Notes: a model not told the origin generated them from the sequence alone. Positions 1-6,578 are shown, counted from the stretch's first letter. The stretch is 8,733 bases of DNA from an uncultured bacterium (GCA_947169755.1 CAMVQX010000061.1:1-8733), one strand, 5' to 3'. Made by a program: numbers and translations.

Positions 1-1101
1 AATCATAACTGTAAACCAAATGATGTTAAATTAATTGCGCATTATCTTCCGCAATTTCATGATTTTAAAGAAAATATCAAATGGTTCGGACGCGGTTTTA
101 GCGAATGGTCCAACACTTCAAAAACAGTACCTCAGTTTATCGGTCATTATCAACCGCATATCCCGATAGATGTCGGTTATTACAATCTGGAAAACATCAA
201 TATAATGAAAAGACAAATTGAACTTGCAAAAAAATATGGTATCTATGGATTTTCTTTTTATTACTATTGGTTTTCCGGAGAAAAAATAATGGAAAAACCG
301 TTAGAAAAATTTTTAGCAGACAAAAGTCTTGATATACCTTTCCTTTTGTTTTGGGCAAACGAAGATTGGACTATGTTATGGTCCAATGGACAAAATAGAG
401 AAACATTACATAAACAAGAACTTTTAGATGGGGATGCTGAAAAATTCATGCAAGATGCACTACCTTATTTTAAAGATAAAAGGTATATAAAAATTGGCAA
501 TAAACCCATATTGATAATATATAATCCGGGAAAATTTCCCTATGAAAAGTATAAAGAATTCAATTTAAGAATAAGAAAGATTGCAAAAGAAAACGGTTTT
601 GACGATTTGTATATTTTAACAACAACTTTTCGCGCTAAAAAATACAAATCGAAAACTTATACTGATAAATTTTTACTTGACGGTTTATTTGAATTTTTCC
701 CGCAAGGATTAACATCAAAAAAAATTATTAATCCATTAAAAGTTAAAATTATGAATAATAAATTTAACGGAAAAATTTTTAACATAACAAAATGGATAGA
801 TAAAAAAAGGTATATATATCCGTACAAAGCAAATTTATTTAAAGGTTGTTTTCCTTCTTGGGATAATACATCAAGAAAATGTTACAATGGTGCAAACATA
901 TTTCCCAATACTCCTGAGCATTATAAAAAATGGTTAAAAGATATTATTAGCTGGACAATAGAAAACAAATCCAAAGACGAACAGTTTCTATTCATTAACG
1001 CTTGGAATGAATGGGCTGAAGGAGCTCATCTTGAGCCGGATCAAAAATACGGATACTCATATTTACAAATGACAAAAGAAGCTCTTGAAGAATTAACATA
1101 A
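1..1101 (+). CDS. WbsX-family (GH99-like) glycan-processing protein, 5' partial
   Basis: The frame is open from base 1 to the TAA at 1099-1101, giving 366 visible codons; the true start lies left of the window. The ATG at 205 is internal, because the conserved family N-terminus is encoded before it: IAHYLPQFH (visible residues 12-20), then GRGFSEW and GHYQPHIP. Further hallmarks are YGIYGFSFYYYWF (about 79-91), WANEDWTMLW (118-127) and, near the C-terminus, FINAWNEWAEGAHLEPD (331-347). Together these identify the WbsX family, related to GH99-type TIM-barrel enzymes. Such proteins sit in O-antigen, capsule and rhamnan clusters and act on surface polysaccharides in the cytoplasm, but their exact reaction is poorly defined. 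The visible length is close to a full stand-alone domain, so either a few residues are missing or the domain is fused to an upstream glycosyltransferase. No signal peptide can be assessed. Family call firm; substrate unknown. Confidence 0.9.
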   Translation, partial: NHNCKPNDVKLIAHYLPQFHDFKENIKWFGRGFSEWSNTSKTVPQFIGHYQPHIPIDVGYYNLENINIMKRQIELAKKYGIYGFSFYYYWFSGEKIMEKPLEKFLADKSLDIPFLLFWANEDWTMLWSNGQNRETLHKQELLDGDAEKFMQDALPYFKDKRYIKIGNKPILIIYNPGKFPYEKYKEFNLRIRKIAKENGFDDLYILTTTFRAKKYKSKTYTDKFLLDGLFEFFPQGLTSKKIINPLKVKIMNNKFNGKIFNITKWIDKKRYIYPYKANLFKGCFPSWDNTSRKCYNGANIFPNTPEHYKKWLKDIISWTIENKSKDEQFLFINAWNEWAEGAHLEPDQKYGYSYLQMTKEALEELT

Positions 1102-1113
1102 CTTTATCAATAC

Positions 1114-1142
1114 TTGCCGTAAATAAACTTTAAAGGTACTAT
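1114..1142 (+). promoter_or_regulatory. candidate sigma70-type promoter of the SLH gene
   Basis: TTGCCG (1114-1119) and TACTAT (1137-1142) are separated by 17 bases, and each matches 4 of 6 consensus positions. Transcription would begin near 1149, leaving a leader of about 25 bases that contains the ribosome-binding site. The preceding gene ends at 1101 with no obvious terminator hairpin, so read-through is also possible. Confidence 0.4.
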
Positions 1143-1160
1143 ATATTTAGTAAGTTTTTT

Positions 1161-1168
1161 AAGGAGAG
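1161..1168 (+). promoter_or_regulatory. Shine-Dalgarno site of the SLH gene
   Basis: AAGGAGAG lies 6 bases before the ATG at 1175. It is one of the few strong ribosome-binding sites in the window and fixes this start. The other strong site precedes the gene at 8714. Confidence 0.85.
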
Positions 1169-1174
1169 TTTGAT

Positions 1175-2317
1175 ATGAAAAATTTATTGAAAATGTTTTT
1201 GACTGCGATATGTATAACTGCATTCGCAATTCCTGCTTTTGCATATCCAGATGTTTCACCTAACCATTGGGCTGCAAAAGAAATTGAAATTTTAACACAA
1301 CAGGGTGTAATTGTAGGATATCCTGACGGCACATTCAGACCGGACGAATACGTTACAAGAGCTGAATTTGCGTCAATGGCTATAAAAGCTTTAGGGCAAG
1401 AACACACGGTTGTTGCTCAGCCGGTTAATTTTACGGATATTGATCCGTCATTTTGGGCTTACGATGCTATCCAAAAAGCTTTGTACTTTGATTTGATTTC
1501 ATGCCCTCCATCAGGACAACCTTTCAGACCTGAAGATTCAGTATCAAGAGGAGAATCTATATCAGTTGCAGTTAATGCATTGACAACCGAACAAATTAGT
1601 TACGTAAAAGCAAAGGAAGTTTTATCTCACAAATATTTGGATTCAAATGCAATTCCGGAATGGTTTGTAGTCCCTGCCGGAAAAGCTGAAATTTTGAATA
1701 TGCTTGTAACTATGCCTTCAAGCACAAAGTTGGTTGATGCTGACAGACCCGCTACTCGTGCAGAGGTAGCTGCCATTTTGCACGAAATGATGAGACAGGC
1801 AAAATTAAATCCGAATGCTAAACTTGCAGAAGCAATGAGAAAGAAAACAGGTAAAGGTTATGTAGTAGAAAACGCTACAGTACAAGGCAGTATTGGAACT
1901 ATACCTGCCGGAACAGTTGTACCTATCCAATTAACTAAATATGCAAGTTCTCAAAAATCACAAGCCGGCGAAATTTATACTGCCGTTGCTCCAGAAAACT
2001 ATGTTACTAAAGAAAATTACATACTTGTACGTAAAGGTGCAACATTGAAAGGACAACTACTTGATGTTAGAAGCGGCCAATGGTTTGTAAGAAACGGCGT
2101 ATTGGTATTTGATAATGCACTTATTACTACAGCTAACGATCAAACAGCTGCATTTAGCGGTGTTAGCGACATCAAAAAAAGCAGAAACTGGTTTATGAAA
2201 ATAGTCAGAGCAACATTAAAGGGTGAGAAATTGGAAGCAACACCTGATAATACAATCTTATTAAAACTATTAAAACCGGTTAGAGTTGATTTAACGAACG
2301 GTTGGATATATGAATAA
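1175..2317 (+). CDS. secreted SLH-domain envelope protein with C-terminal beta-rich domain
   Basis: A 380-residue protein. Residues 1-23 form a signal peptide: basic MKNLLK, a hydrophobic core, and AFA before the likely cleavage site. Three S-layer homology repeats follow at about 24-73, 86-137 and 152-208. Repeat 1 is canonical, with HWAAKEI, GYPDGTFRP and TRAEF. Repeat 2 has WAYDAI, FRPEDSVSRGE. Repeat 3 is degenerate but keeps ATRAEVAAIL. SLH triplets bind secondary polymers or peptidoglycan, so this protein is probably tethered to the cell wall. Residues about 228-380 form a non-SLH region with IPAGTVVPIQLTKYASSQKSQAGEIYTA, a pattern resembling beta-rich domains in which an 'IPAGT...V.L...ss..a..Gd.f.a' stretch precedes a second 'kGa.l.G.v' stretch (here VRKGATLKGQL, 285-295). 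No porin-like barrel or C-terminal outer-membrane signal is evident, unlike SLH-OprB porins. A strong ribosome-binding site supports the start. Exact role unknown. Confidence 0.9.
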   Translation: MKNLLKMFLTAICITAFAIPAFAYPDVSPNHWAAKEIEILTQQGVIVGYPDGTFRPDEYVTRAEFASMAIKALGQEHTVVAQPVNFTDIDPSFWAYDAIQKALYFDLISCPPSGQPFRPEDSVSRGESISVAVNALTTEQISYVKAKEVLSHKYLDSNAIPEWFVVPAGKAEILNMLVTMPSSTKLVDADRPATRAEVAAILHEMMRQAKLNPNAKLAEAMRKKTGKGYVVENATVQGSIGTIPAGTVVPIQLTKYASSQKSQAGEIYTAVAPENYVTKENYILVRKGATLKGQLLDVRSGQWFVRNGVLVFDNALITTANDQTAAFSGVSDIKKSRNWFMKIVRATLKGEKLEATPDNTILLKLLKPVRVDLTNGWIYE

Positions 2318-2318
2318 G

Positions 2319-2346
2319 AAAAAGAGGCTTATCGCCTCTTTTTTTT
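2319..2346. terminator. bidirectional intrinsic terminator between convergent genes
   Basis: AAAGAGGC (2321-2328) pairs perfectly with GCCTCTTT (2334-2341) around a 5-base loop, and A:T pairs extend the stem by two more. On the plus strand it ends in a run of eight T (2339-2346), ending the SLH transcript 2 bases after its stop codon. Read on the minus strand the same stem is followed by five T, so it can also end the polymerase transcript, whose stop codon (2345-2347) overlaps the T-run. Confidence 0.9.
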
Positions 2347-3568
2347 AAACATCTTTTTTTATAAATCCGGTTTGAATGATGTCTTTTCCAAACCGTTCTT
2401 CCAATCTATCAAAACATTTTGATAATTTATCTTTTTTGGTATCAATTTCATTATCTGCAAACAAAGACATTTGATAAGCACTATTCAGCACAAAATTATC
2501 CAAAATAACACCTGTACTCCTGTAAAGAATGTTCGGATTATATATTTTATCCAAAAGTTCAAAAATTATATCCGAAATTTCAAGTTCAAAATCGGTCGGC
2601 ATATTCAACAACTTTTTCTCACAAAAGACTTTAAAGTCCTTTGTTCTAAGAAAAATACTTATGCCTTTGCATTTTGCATTAATTTTTCTAAGCCGTCTGC
2701 ATGATGTGTGGATATGATAATTCAGAGAATTTTTAATATAGTTTTTATCAGATGTGAATTTTGCAAGTGCACATGTATTTTGGATAGATTTTGGTAATTT
2801 AACCTCTGAGGAAACAGGTGAAACCATTTCGCCCAAGAGCTCGTGCTTCATTTCAAGTCCTCTGATACCAATTTGTTTATCCAGCCACAAATCATCCTGA
2901 CCCACCAACTCATATGCAGTCAAGATACCGTTTTTGCGCATCAATAATGACAAATTTCTGCCAATACCCCAAATTTCATCAATATTCGTATTTTTTAAAA
3001 GCGGTTCTATTTTTCTCGAACCTACCAAAAACACACCTTGCCCCATAGTTTTTGCCTTATCAGATGCAAGTTTTGCAAGAGATTTTGAAGAACTTACACC
3101 AATAGAAACCGGAATATCAACTTCTTTTAAGATTTCTTCTCTAATCATTTGTGCAATTTCTAAATAATCTTTTTTATAAAGCTTTTTTAAACCTGTCAAA
3201 TCAACAAACGCCTCATCAATAGAATAAACTTCAACATCAGGACTGAACCTCCTCAAAACATCCATAACTTTTTTCGAAATATTGTAATAAAGCTCGTGAT
3301 TAGCATTTATGTATATAGCTTTTTTTAATTCTCCTTCTATTTGAAAATACGGCATTCCCATTTTTACACCGAGCTTTTTAGCTTCTTTTGAACGTGAAAT
3401 TACACACTGGCCGCGACCCGACATAACACAAACAGGCTTACCTTTTAATTCAGGATTAACTGATTGTTCACAGGAAACAAAAAAAGAATCACAATCAACA
3501 AGCGCAATAATATGCTTCATATTACTATTATCGACTACATTTTTTTGTTCGTCCAAAATTTCTTCCAT
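2345..3568 (-). CDS. UmuC-like Y-family translesion DNA polymerase
   Basis: A 407-residue protein, close in size to UmuC, that copies across damaged template bases with low fidelity. The palm/finger core begins LVDCDSFFVSCEQ (23-35). It continues CVISRSKEAKKLGVKMGMPYF (55-75), typical of UmuC rather than DinB, then SPDVEVYSIDEAFVDLTG (109-126). Metal-binding residues are D25, D118 and E119; F30 aligns with the ribonucleotide-excluding steric gate. IDEIWGIGRNLSLLMRKNGI (196-215) is the helix-hairpin-helix thumb segment, followed by a little-finger domain. QMSLF at 366-370 matches the beta-clamp-binding consensus, so recruitment to the replisome is expected. No umuD-like gene is in the window. 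The start is uncertain: neither the ATG at 3568 nor the internal ATG at 3520 (MKHIIALVD, where family homology begins) has a Shine-Dalgarno sequence. The predicted transcript begins almost at 3568, so either a leaderless mRNA or the inner start is plausible. Confidence 0.92.
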   Translation of the reverse strand: MEEILDEQKNVVDNSNMKHIIALVDCDSFFVSCEQSVNPELKGKPVCVMSGRGQCVISRSKEAKKLGVKMGMPYFQIEGELKKAIYINANHELYYNISKKVMDVLRRFSPDVEVYSIDEAFVDLTGLKKLYKKDYLEIAQMIREEILKEVDIPVSIGVSSSKSLAKLASDKAKTMGQGVFLVGSRKIEPLLKNTNIDEIWGIGRNLSLLMRKNGILTAYELVGQDDLWLDKQIGIRGLEMKHELLGEMVSPVSSEVKLPKSIQNTCALAKFTSDKNYIKNSLNYHIHTSCRRLRKINAKCKGISIFLRTKDFKVFCEKKLLNMPTDFELEISDIIFELLDKIYNPNILYRSTGVILDNFVLNSAYQMSLFADNEIDTKKDKLSKCFDRLEERFGKDIIQTGFIKKDV

Positions 3569-3574
3569 AAAAAT

Positions 3575-3603
3575 ATTATATAAGGATTAAAAATTTTTGT
3601 GAA
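3575..3603 (-). promoter_or_regulatory. strong promoter of the polymerase gene
   Basis: Reading the minus strand, TTCACA (3603-3598) lies 17 bases before a perfect TATAAT (3580-3575). The -35 box matches 5 of 6 positions. The expected start point is at about 3568, the first base of the outermost ATG. The -35 box overlaps the GTG start candidate of the divergent gene, so the two units are physically coupled. I saw no clear LexA-type palindrome (neither the GAAC-N4-GTTC nor the GTAC-type form) here. Confidence 0.65.
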
Positions 3604-4573
3604 CGGGAATAATATGACTATGGAGAAGAAAGTTATAAAAGCTGAAACAACCTCCTTCAGATGCAAAGAAATTCCCTTAACACGCAGAGAATTAAAAAAT
3701 CTTCTTAATTATCATATACCCTGCCTTTGCTGCGGAATGGAAATGCTGCATCCGGACACTTATACCGAAATTTTGGATAACAAAAGATTCACAGGCAAAG
3801 CCGCTGATGTAATAAAAGAGCTTGAACCGTTTGAAAAAATTATGCACCCTGTAGAAAGACAAGTCTTTAATATGCTCAAAAGTATGAGCGAAAAATATCC
3901 CGACAAAGATTTTCAACAACTTTTGGTTATGAAAAAAGAAGTCCACGAACTTGCATTAGTAAAAATTCAAAGCTCAATTTTTAACAAAATAAGCTTTTAC
4001 AGACGAATACTCCCTAAAAAAACGGCTCGACAATTAAGAAAATTAATAATCAAAACAAATGACATAATTTTTGACCCTGAACCGCACAAGCCCTTCTCCA
4101 GAAGAATTTTTATTCATAAAATTAAAAATATAATCAGCAATATTGAAAACAAACGTATAAAAGATGAAATACTGACAATTGCACGCAGACTTCCAAGATC
4201 AAGCGATGAAGTCTGCGCTTTTGTAGTAAAAAACGCAAGAAAGCGTCCTGAAGTAATTGCGTTAAACTTAATTCACCCGTCAGTCGGAACATTTGAACAT
4301 CTTACGCCAAAATGTTTTAAAGGGCAGAATAACTCTTTAAATTTCGCCCTTGAATGTTGTTATTGTAACAATTCGCGGCATCATTTCCCGATTTCGATGC
4401 AAATAGAAGAAAATCCTTACATGCCTGAAAACGCACAGGTCCAAATTGATAAACTAATCTCACTTTGCAAAAAAGACTTATGTAAAAAAGAATACGTAGA
4501 AAATCTTGCTTCAACATTGAATTCATTATCAGACGGACTTATTGATATAGATGTTACAAATTTATATAAATAA
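3599..4573 (+). CDS. HNH-like zinc protein with split zinc site (paralog A)
   Basis: A 324-residue cytosolic-looking protein with no signal peptide or membrane segment; I cannot place it in a named family. PCLCCG puts a CxxC at C42/C45. After a mostly helical region of about 190 residues comes FEHLTPKCFKGQNNSLNFALECCYCNNSRH (232-261). There, E233-H234, N248, C253/C256 and N257 match the HNH nuclease core, whose consensus is DH..P.s.GG...N....C..CN..K. The inferred fold is one zinc site built from two distant CxxC pairs plus a catalytic beta-beta-alpha-metal motif. Nuclease activity is inference. It aligns with the next gene without gaps over residues 83-158 and about 194-265. It is cysteine-rich (also C22, C44, C206, C239, C290, C295). 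The start is uncertain: GTG 3599, ATG 3614 or ATG 3620, none with a good Shine-Dalgarno sequence; only a weak GGGA precedes 3614. It lies 46 bases before its paralog and is probably cotranscribed. Confidence 0.8.
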   Translation: MNGNNMTMEKKVIKAETTSFRCKEIPLTRRELKNLLNYHIPCLCCGMEMLHPDTYTEILDNKRFTGKAADVIKELEPFEKIMHPVERQVFNMLKSMSEKYPDKDFQQLLVMKKEVHELALVKIQSSIFNKISFYRRILPKKTARQLRKLIIKTNDIIFDPEPHKPFSRRIFIHKIKNIISNIENKRIKDEILTIARRLPRSSDEVCAFVVKNARKRPEVIALNLIHPSVGTFEHLTPKCFKGQNNSLNFALECCYCNNSRHHFPISMQIEENPYMPENAQVQIDKLISLCKKDLCKKEYVENLASTLNSLSDGLIDIDVTNLYK

Positions 4574-4619
4574 GTTAACATATTAACAAAATTTTTTATT
4601 TACGTGTTATTAAAATATT

Positions 4620-6071
4620 ATGAAGGTTTTTCCGATAACCACAAATTTATTTACTTATAAACCAGACTTTAAGAGAAAATCATCACCATACATATCGGAT
4701 GTTTTTGCTGAGCCTGTGGATACATTTGTGCCAAGTTTCCAAGCCAAAATCAAACAACCAATAAAGACACTTAAAGAGTTTAGAGAACATACAACCGGTA
4801 CAGGTCATCATTGTTTATATTGTCACAAAGAATTAAAATATGGCGAAAAGGATATTAAGGATTGGACAGAAGGTGGATTATTTTCAGAACCAATCAAGAC
4901 AATTGTGCAACATTTTAAACAATACAAACCTTCGCTACACGAAAAAGAAAAAGAAGTTTTTTCAATGATAGAAGAATTGTCAGAAATGTACCCTGATGCA
5001 CATCTTGATACTGTAATTAAGATAATGTCAATTCTTGCAAACAAGGATTTGTACAAGGTACAAAAACCTATTTTTGATTCAATAGTTGATCAAGCTAAGC
5101 TGCTTCCGGAAAAAGAAAAAAATGCTATAGAATCAATTATTGAAATAAGTAAAAAGAGAATTTTCCATCAACCGTACATAGAAGAGTACAGTGCATTAGA
5201 ATTAAGATACCAAATACGCAGATTGACAGAAGCTATTCCAAATGATGAACAAGCTAAAAAAATTGAAAAACTCACTGACCTTTTAATGATTCAATGCATA
5301 AGAAAAGAGAAAAAAGATGTTACTTATGATGCAGTTAAAAAAGTATTAGAAACTTTATATCCCGACCAAGAAATTACGGTTACAAAAGCTATGAAAAAAG
5401 AATATACACGAGAAAAGTTGAGATTTACAATAATTGATGCTATTAAACGTGAAGCTGAAGCTGCCAAATCAGGTGATATTGTACAGCTCTGCGAGAGTGC
5501 TAAGAGACAATTGAACAAAGAACCTATTGTTCGTAAATTTACAAATAAAGGTTTAAAACACGATCTTGCACAAGTTTTAGAACCGGCTAAGGACAAAGGC
5601 GGCCAAGCACAAGCTTTAGAAAATAATAAGGAAAACGCTAAACATAAGAGAATTAGGACAAGAATATTTTATCTTGCTGATAGCTTGCCAACATCAGACA
5701 GCAGCATCCAAGCATTTATCGTAAAACACGACCGATCAACATCAGAAAAAATCGCATACGATATATTTGCTCCTTCTTCTAACACAGCTGAACATTTGCT
5801 TCCGCAAAGTCAAAACGGAACTGATGATATAACTAACATTGCAGCAGCTTGCAAAAGATGTAATAACGACCGTCAAGATGGTCCTATGGAAAAGCTCTTT
5901 AGACGTCATGGCCGGGAAAATGCACAATTATATGCAGATGAAGTTATTGCAGATACAAACAACGGGTATTACACTTATCAAGATGGTTTAGGAATCCTGG
6001 AGACACTTGAACAACAAAGCGGAATCAAAATTAATAGGGACGGATTAAAATTTCCTCAACCCAGAAAATAA
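4620..6071 (+). CDS. HNH-like zinc protein with long helical insertion (paralog B)
   Basis: A 483-residue protein homologous to the preceding gene product. HHCLYCHKEL gives the first CxxC (C65/C68). The C-terminal core AEHLLPQSQNGTDDITNIAAACKRCNNDR (390-418) contains E391-H392, N406, C411/C414 and N415, a better match to canonical HNH than paralog A because the 'sqnGtdd.tN' loop is conserved. Block 107-182 (HEKEKEVFSMIEELSEMYPD onward) aligns gap-free with residues 83-158 of paralog A. Relative to A it has about 23 extra N-terminal residues and about 130 extra residues near 212-342. That insert is strongly charged, predicted helical, with a low-complexity stretch (DKGGQAQALENNKENAKHK). The N-terminus carries two similar PxF motifs, KPDFKRK and VPSFQAK. 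No Shine-Dalgarno sequence precedes the ATG. Nuclease function is likely from motifs but unproven; target (DNA or RNA, self or foreign) unknown. Confidence 0.82.
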   Translation: MKVFPITTNLFTYKPDFKRKSSPYISDVFAEPVDTFVPSFQAKIKQPIKTLKEFREHTTGTGHHCLYCHKELKYGEKDIKDWTEGGLFSEPIKTIVQHFKQYKPSLHEKEKEVFSMIEELSEMYPDAHLDTVIKIMSILANKDLYKVQKPIFDSIVDQAKLLPEKEKNAIESIIEISKKRIFHQPYIEEYSALELRYQIRRLTEAIPNDEQAKKIEKLTDLLMIQCIRKEKKDVTYDAVKKVLETLYPDQEITVTKAMKKEYTREKLRFTIIDAIKREAEAAKSGDIVQLCESAKRQLNKEPIVRKFTNKGLKHDLAQVLEPAKDKGGQAQALENNKENAKHKRIRTRIFYLADSLPTSDSSIQAFIVKHDRSTSEKIAYDIFAPSSNTAEHLLPQSQNGTDDITNIAAACKRCNNDRQDGPMEKLFRRHGRENAQLYADEVIADTNNGYYTYQDGLGILETLEQQSGIKINRDGLKFPQPRK

Positions 6072-6111
6072 ATATTAACAATTGTAAAAAATACCCCCCA
6101 AATATTAAACT

Positions 6112-6160
6112 TTCATATCCGATATTCCGATAACTTATTTGTAATAAAAAAGGATATGAA
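6112..6160 (+). promoter_or_regulatory. inverted repeat overlapping the ribosome-binding site of the 98-codon gene
   Basis: TTCATATCC (6112-6120) is a perfect 9-base inverted repeat of GGATATGAA (6152-6160), with 31 bases between. The right arm includes the GGA of the Shine-Dalgarno sequence AAGGA (6150-6154). If transcription starts upstream, for example by read-through from 4620-6071, the hairpin would occlude the ribosome-binding site. The left part also contains TCCGATA twice in direct orientation 8 bases apart (6118-6124, 6126-6132) and the palindrome ATATC-C-GATAT (6115-6125), so a protein-binding site is an alternative explanation. Confidence 0.4.
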
Positions 6161-6162
6161 TC

Positions 6163-6459
6163 ATGACAGACACAGGAGCATCATTTAACAGACCTTACAA
6201 ACCCTTTGGTATGAACGTAAAAGTTCCCGAAATCGGAGAACACACACTTAAACATGCAAAAGAAACTTTAAATAATATCGTAAAATCTCCTACAGATCCT
6301 CTATTTGAATTTTTAGAAGAAAACGAAGAAGTTTTCAACGGTGATTTAACATATAAAATCAACAAACTGTATGCGGAAAGCTTCACTATAGGTTCCGCTA
6401 TGCGTATGGAAGATGAAAAAATTAACGGAATGCCATCTTCATTTGACATGCATTTTTAA
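6163..6459 (+). CDS. small protein of unknown function, 98 residues
   Basis: AAGGA ends 8 bases before the ATG, giving good translational support. The protein is soluble-looking, with no signal peptide, membrane segment or cysteine. Residues 1-25 are proline- and glycine-containing and probably flexible (SFNRPYKPFGMNVKVPEIG). The middle is likely helical (HTLKHAKETLNNIVK, then DPLFEFLEENEEVF and LTYKINKLYAES). The tail is GMPSSFDMHF. I do not recognise the family. It follows the HNH-like pair by 91 bases and precedes glmS by 119 bases with the glmS promoter between, so it is more likely to be the last gene of the upstream unit or monocistronic than part of a glmS operon. The opposite strand also has an open frame here, but without a ribosome-binding site. 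Confidence 0.65.
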   Translation: MTDTGASFNRPYKPFGMNVKVPEIGEHTLKHAKETLNNIVKSPTDPLFEFLEENEEVFNGDLTYKINKLYAESFTIGSAMRMEDEKINGMPSSFDMHF

Positions 6460-6545
6460 TAATTTTACATTTCAAATTTAAAATATGTTTCTAAGTTACA
6501 TTTTTGCATTTTAATATAAAACTTTTATAAACATAACTTTTTCTA

Positions 6546-6554
6546 TGTTATAAT
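6546..6554 (+). promoter_or_regulatory. extended -10 promoter of glmS
   Basis: TGTTATAAT (6546-6554) is a perfect -10 with the TGn extension. The -35 region is poor: TTATAA at 6525-6530, 18 bases upstream, matches 3 of 6, which is typical of extended -10 promoters. The start point would be near 6561, giving a leader of about 18 bases. That is too short for a glmS ribozyme-riboswitch. Confidence 0.7.
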
Positions 6555-6567
6555 ACTTCTATAACAA

Positions 6568-6574
6568 GAGAGGA
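6568..6574 (+). promoter_or_regulatory. Shine-Dalgarno site of glmS
   Basis: GAGAGGA ends 4 bases before the ATG at 6579. It agrees with the universally conserved MCGIVGY N-terminus in fixing the start. Confidence 0.75.
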
Positions 6575-6578
6575 AATT

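Noticed and set aside
205..207. ATG at 205 as the start of the WbsX-family gene.
   Set aside because: Conserved family residues (IAHYLPQFH, GFSEW, HYQPHIP) are encoded in the same open frame before it, so this methionine is internal.
1159..1407. Minus-strand open frames inside the SLH, HNH-like and small genes (for example 1159-1407, 5324-5596, 6195-6449).
   Set aside because: They lie fully opposite well-supported genes, lack ribosome-binding sites and give compositions typical of antisense shadow frames.
3540..3612. LexA/SOS box near the polymerase promoter (GTTCG near 3548 and GAACG near 3601).
   Set aside because: The two half-sites are about 50 bases apart and do not form a GAAC-N4-GTTC or other known LexA palindrome.
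4574..4597. GTTAA-CATA-TTAAC inverted repeat followed by a T-run as a terminator between the two HNH-like genes.
   Set aside because: The stem is 5 bases and nearly all A:T, so it is too weak for an intrinsic terminator. The genes are more simply read as one transcript.
3599..6071. The HNH-like pair as a transposon or homing element.
   Set aside because: No terminal inverted repeats, target duplications, intron or intein boundaries were seen, and base composition matches the neighbours.
6094..6099. Run of six C in AT-rich DNA as a phase-variable tract.
   Set aside because: It is short, lies between genes with no evident promoter spacing role, and a single occurrence cannot support phase variation.
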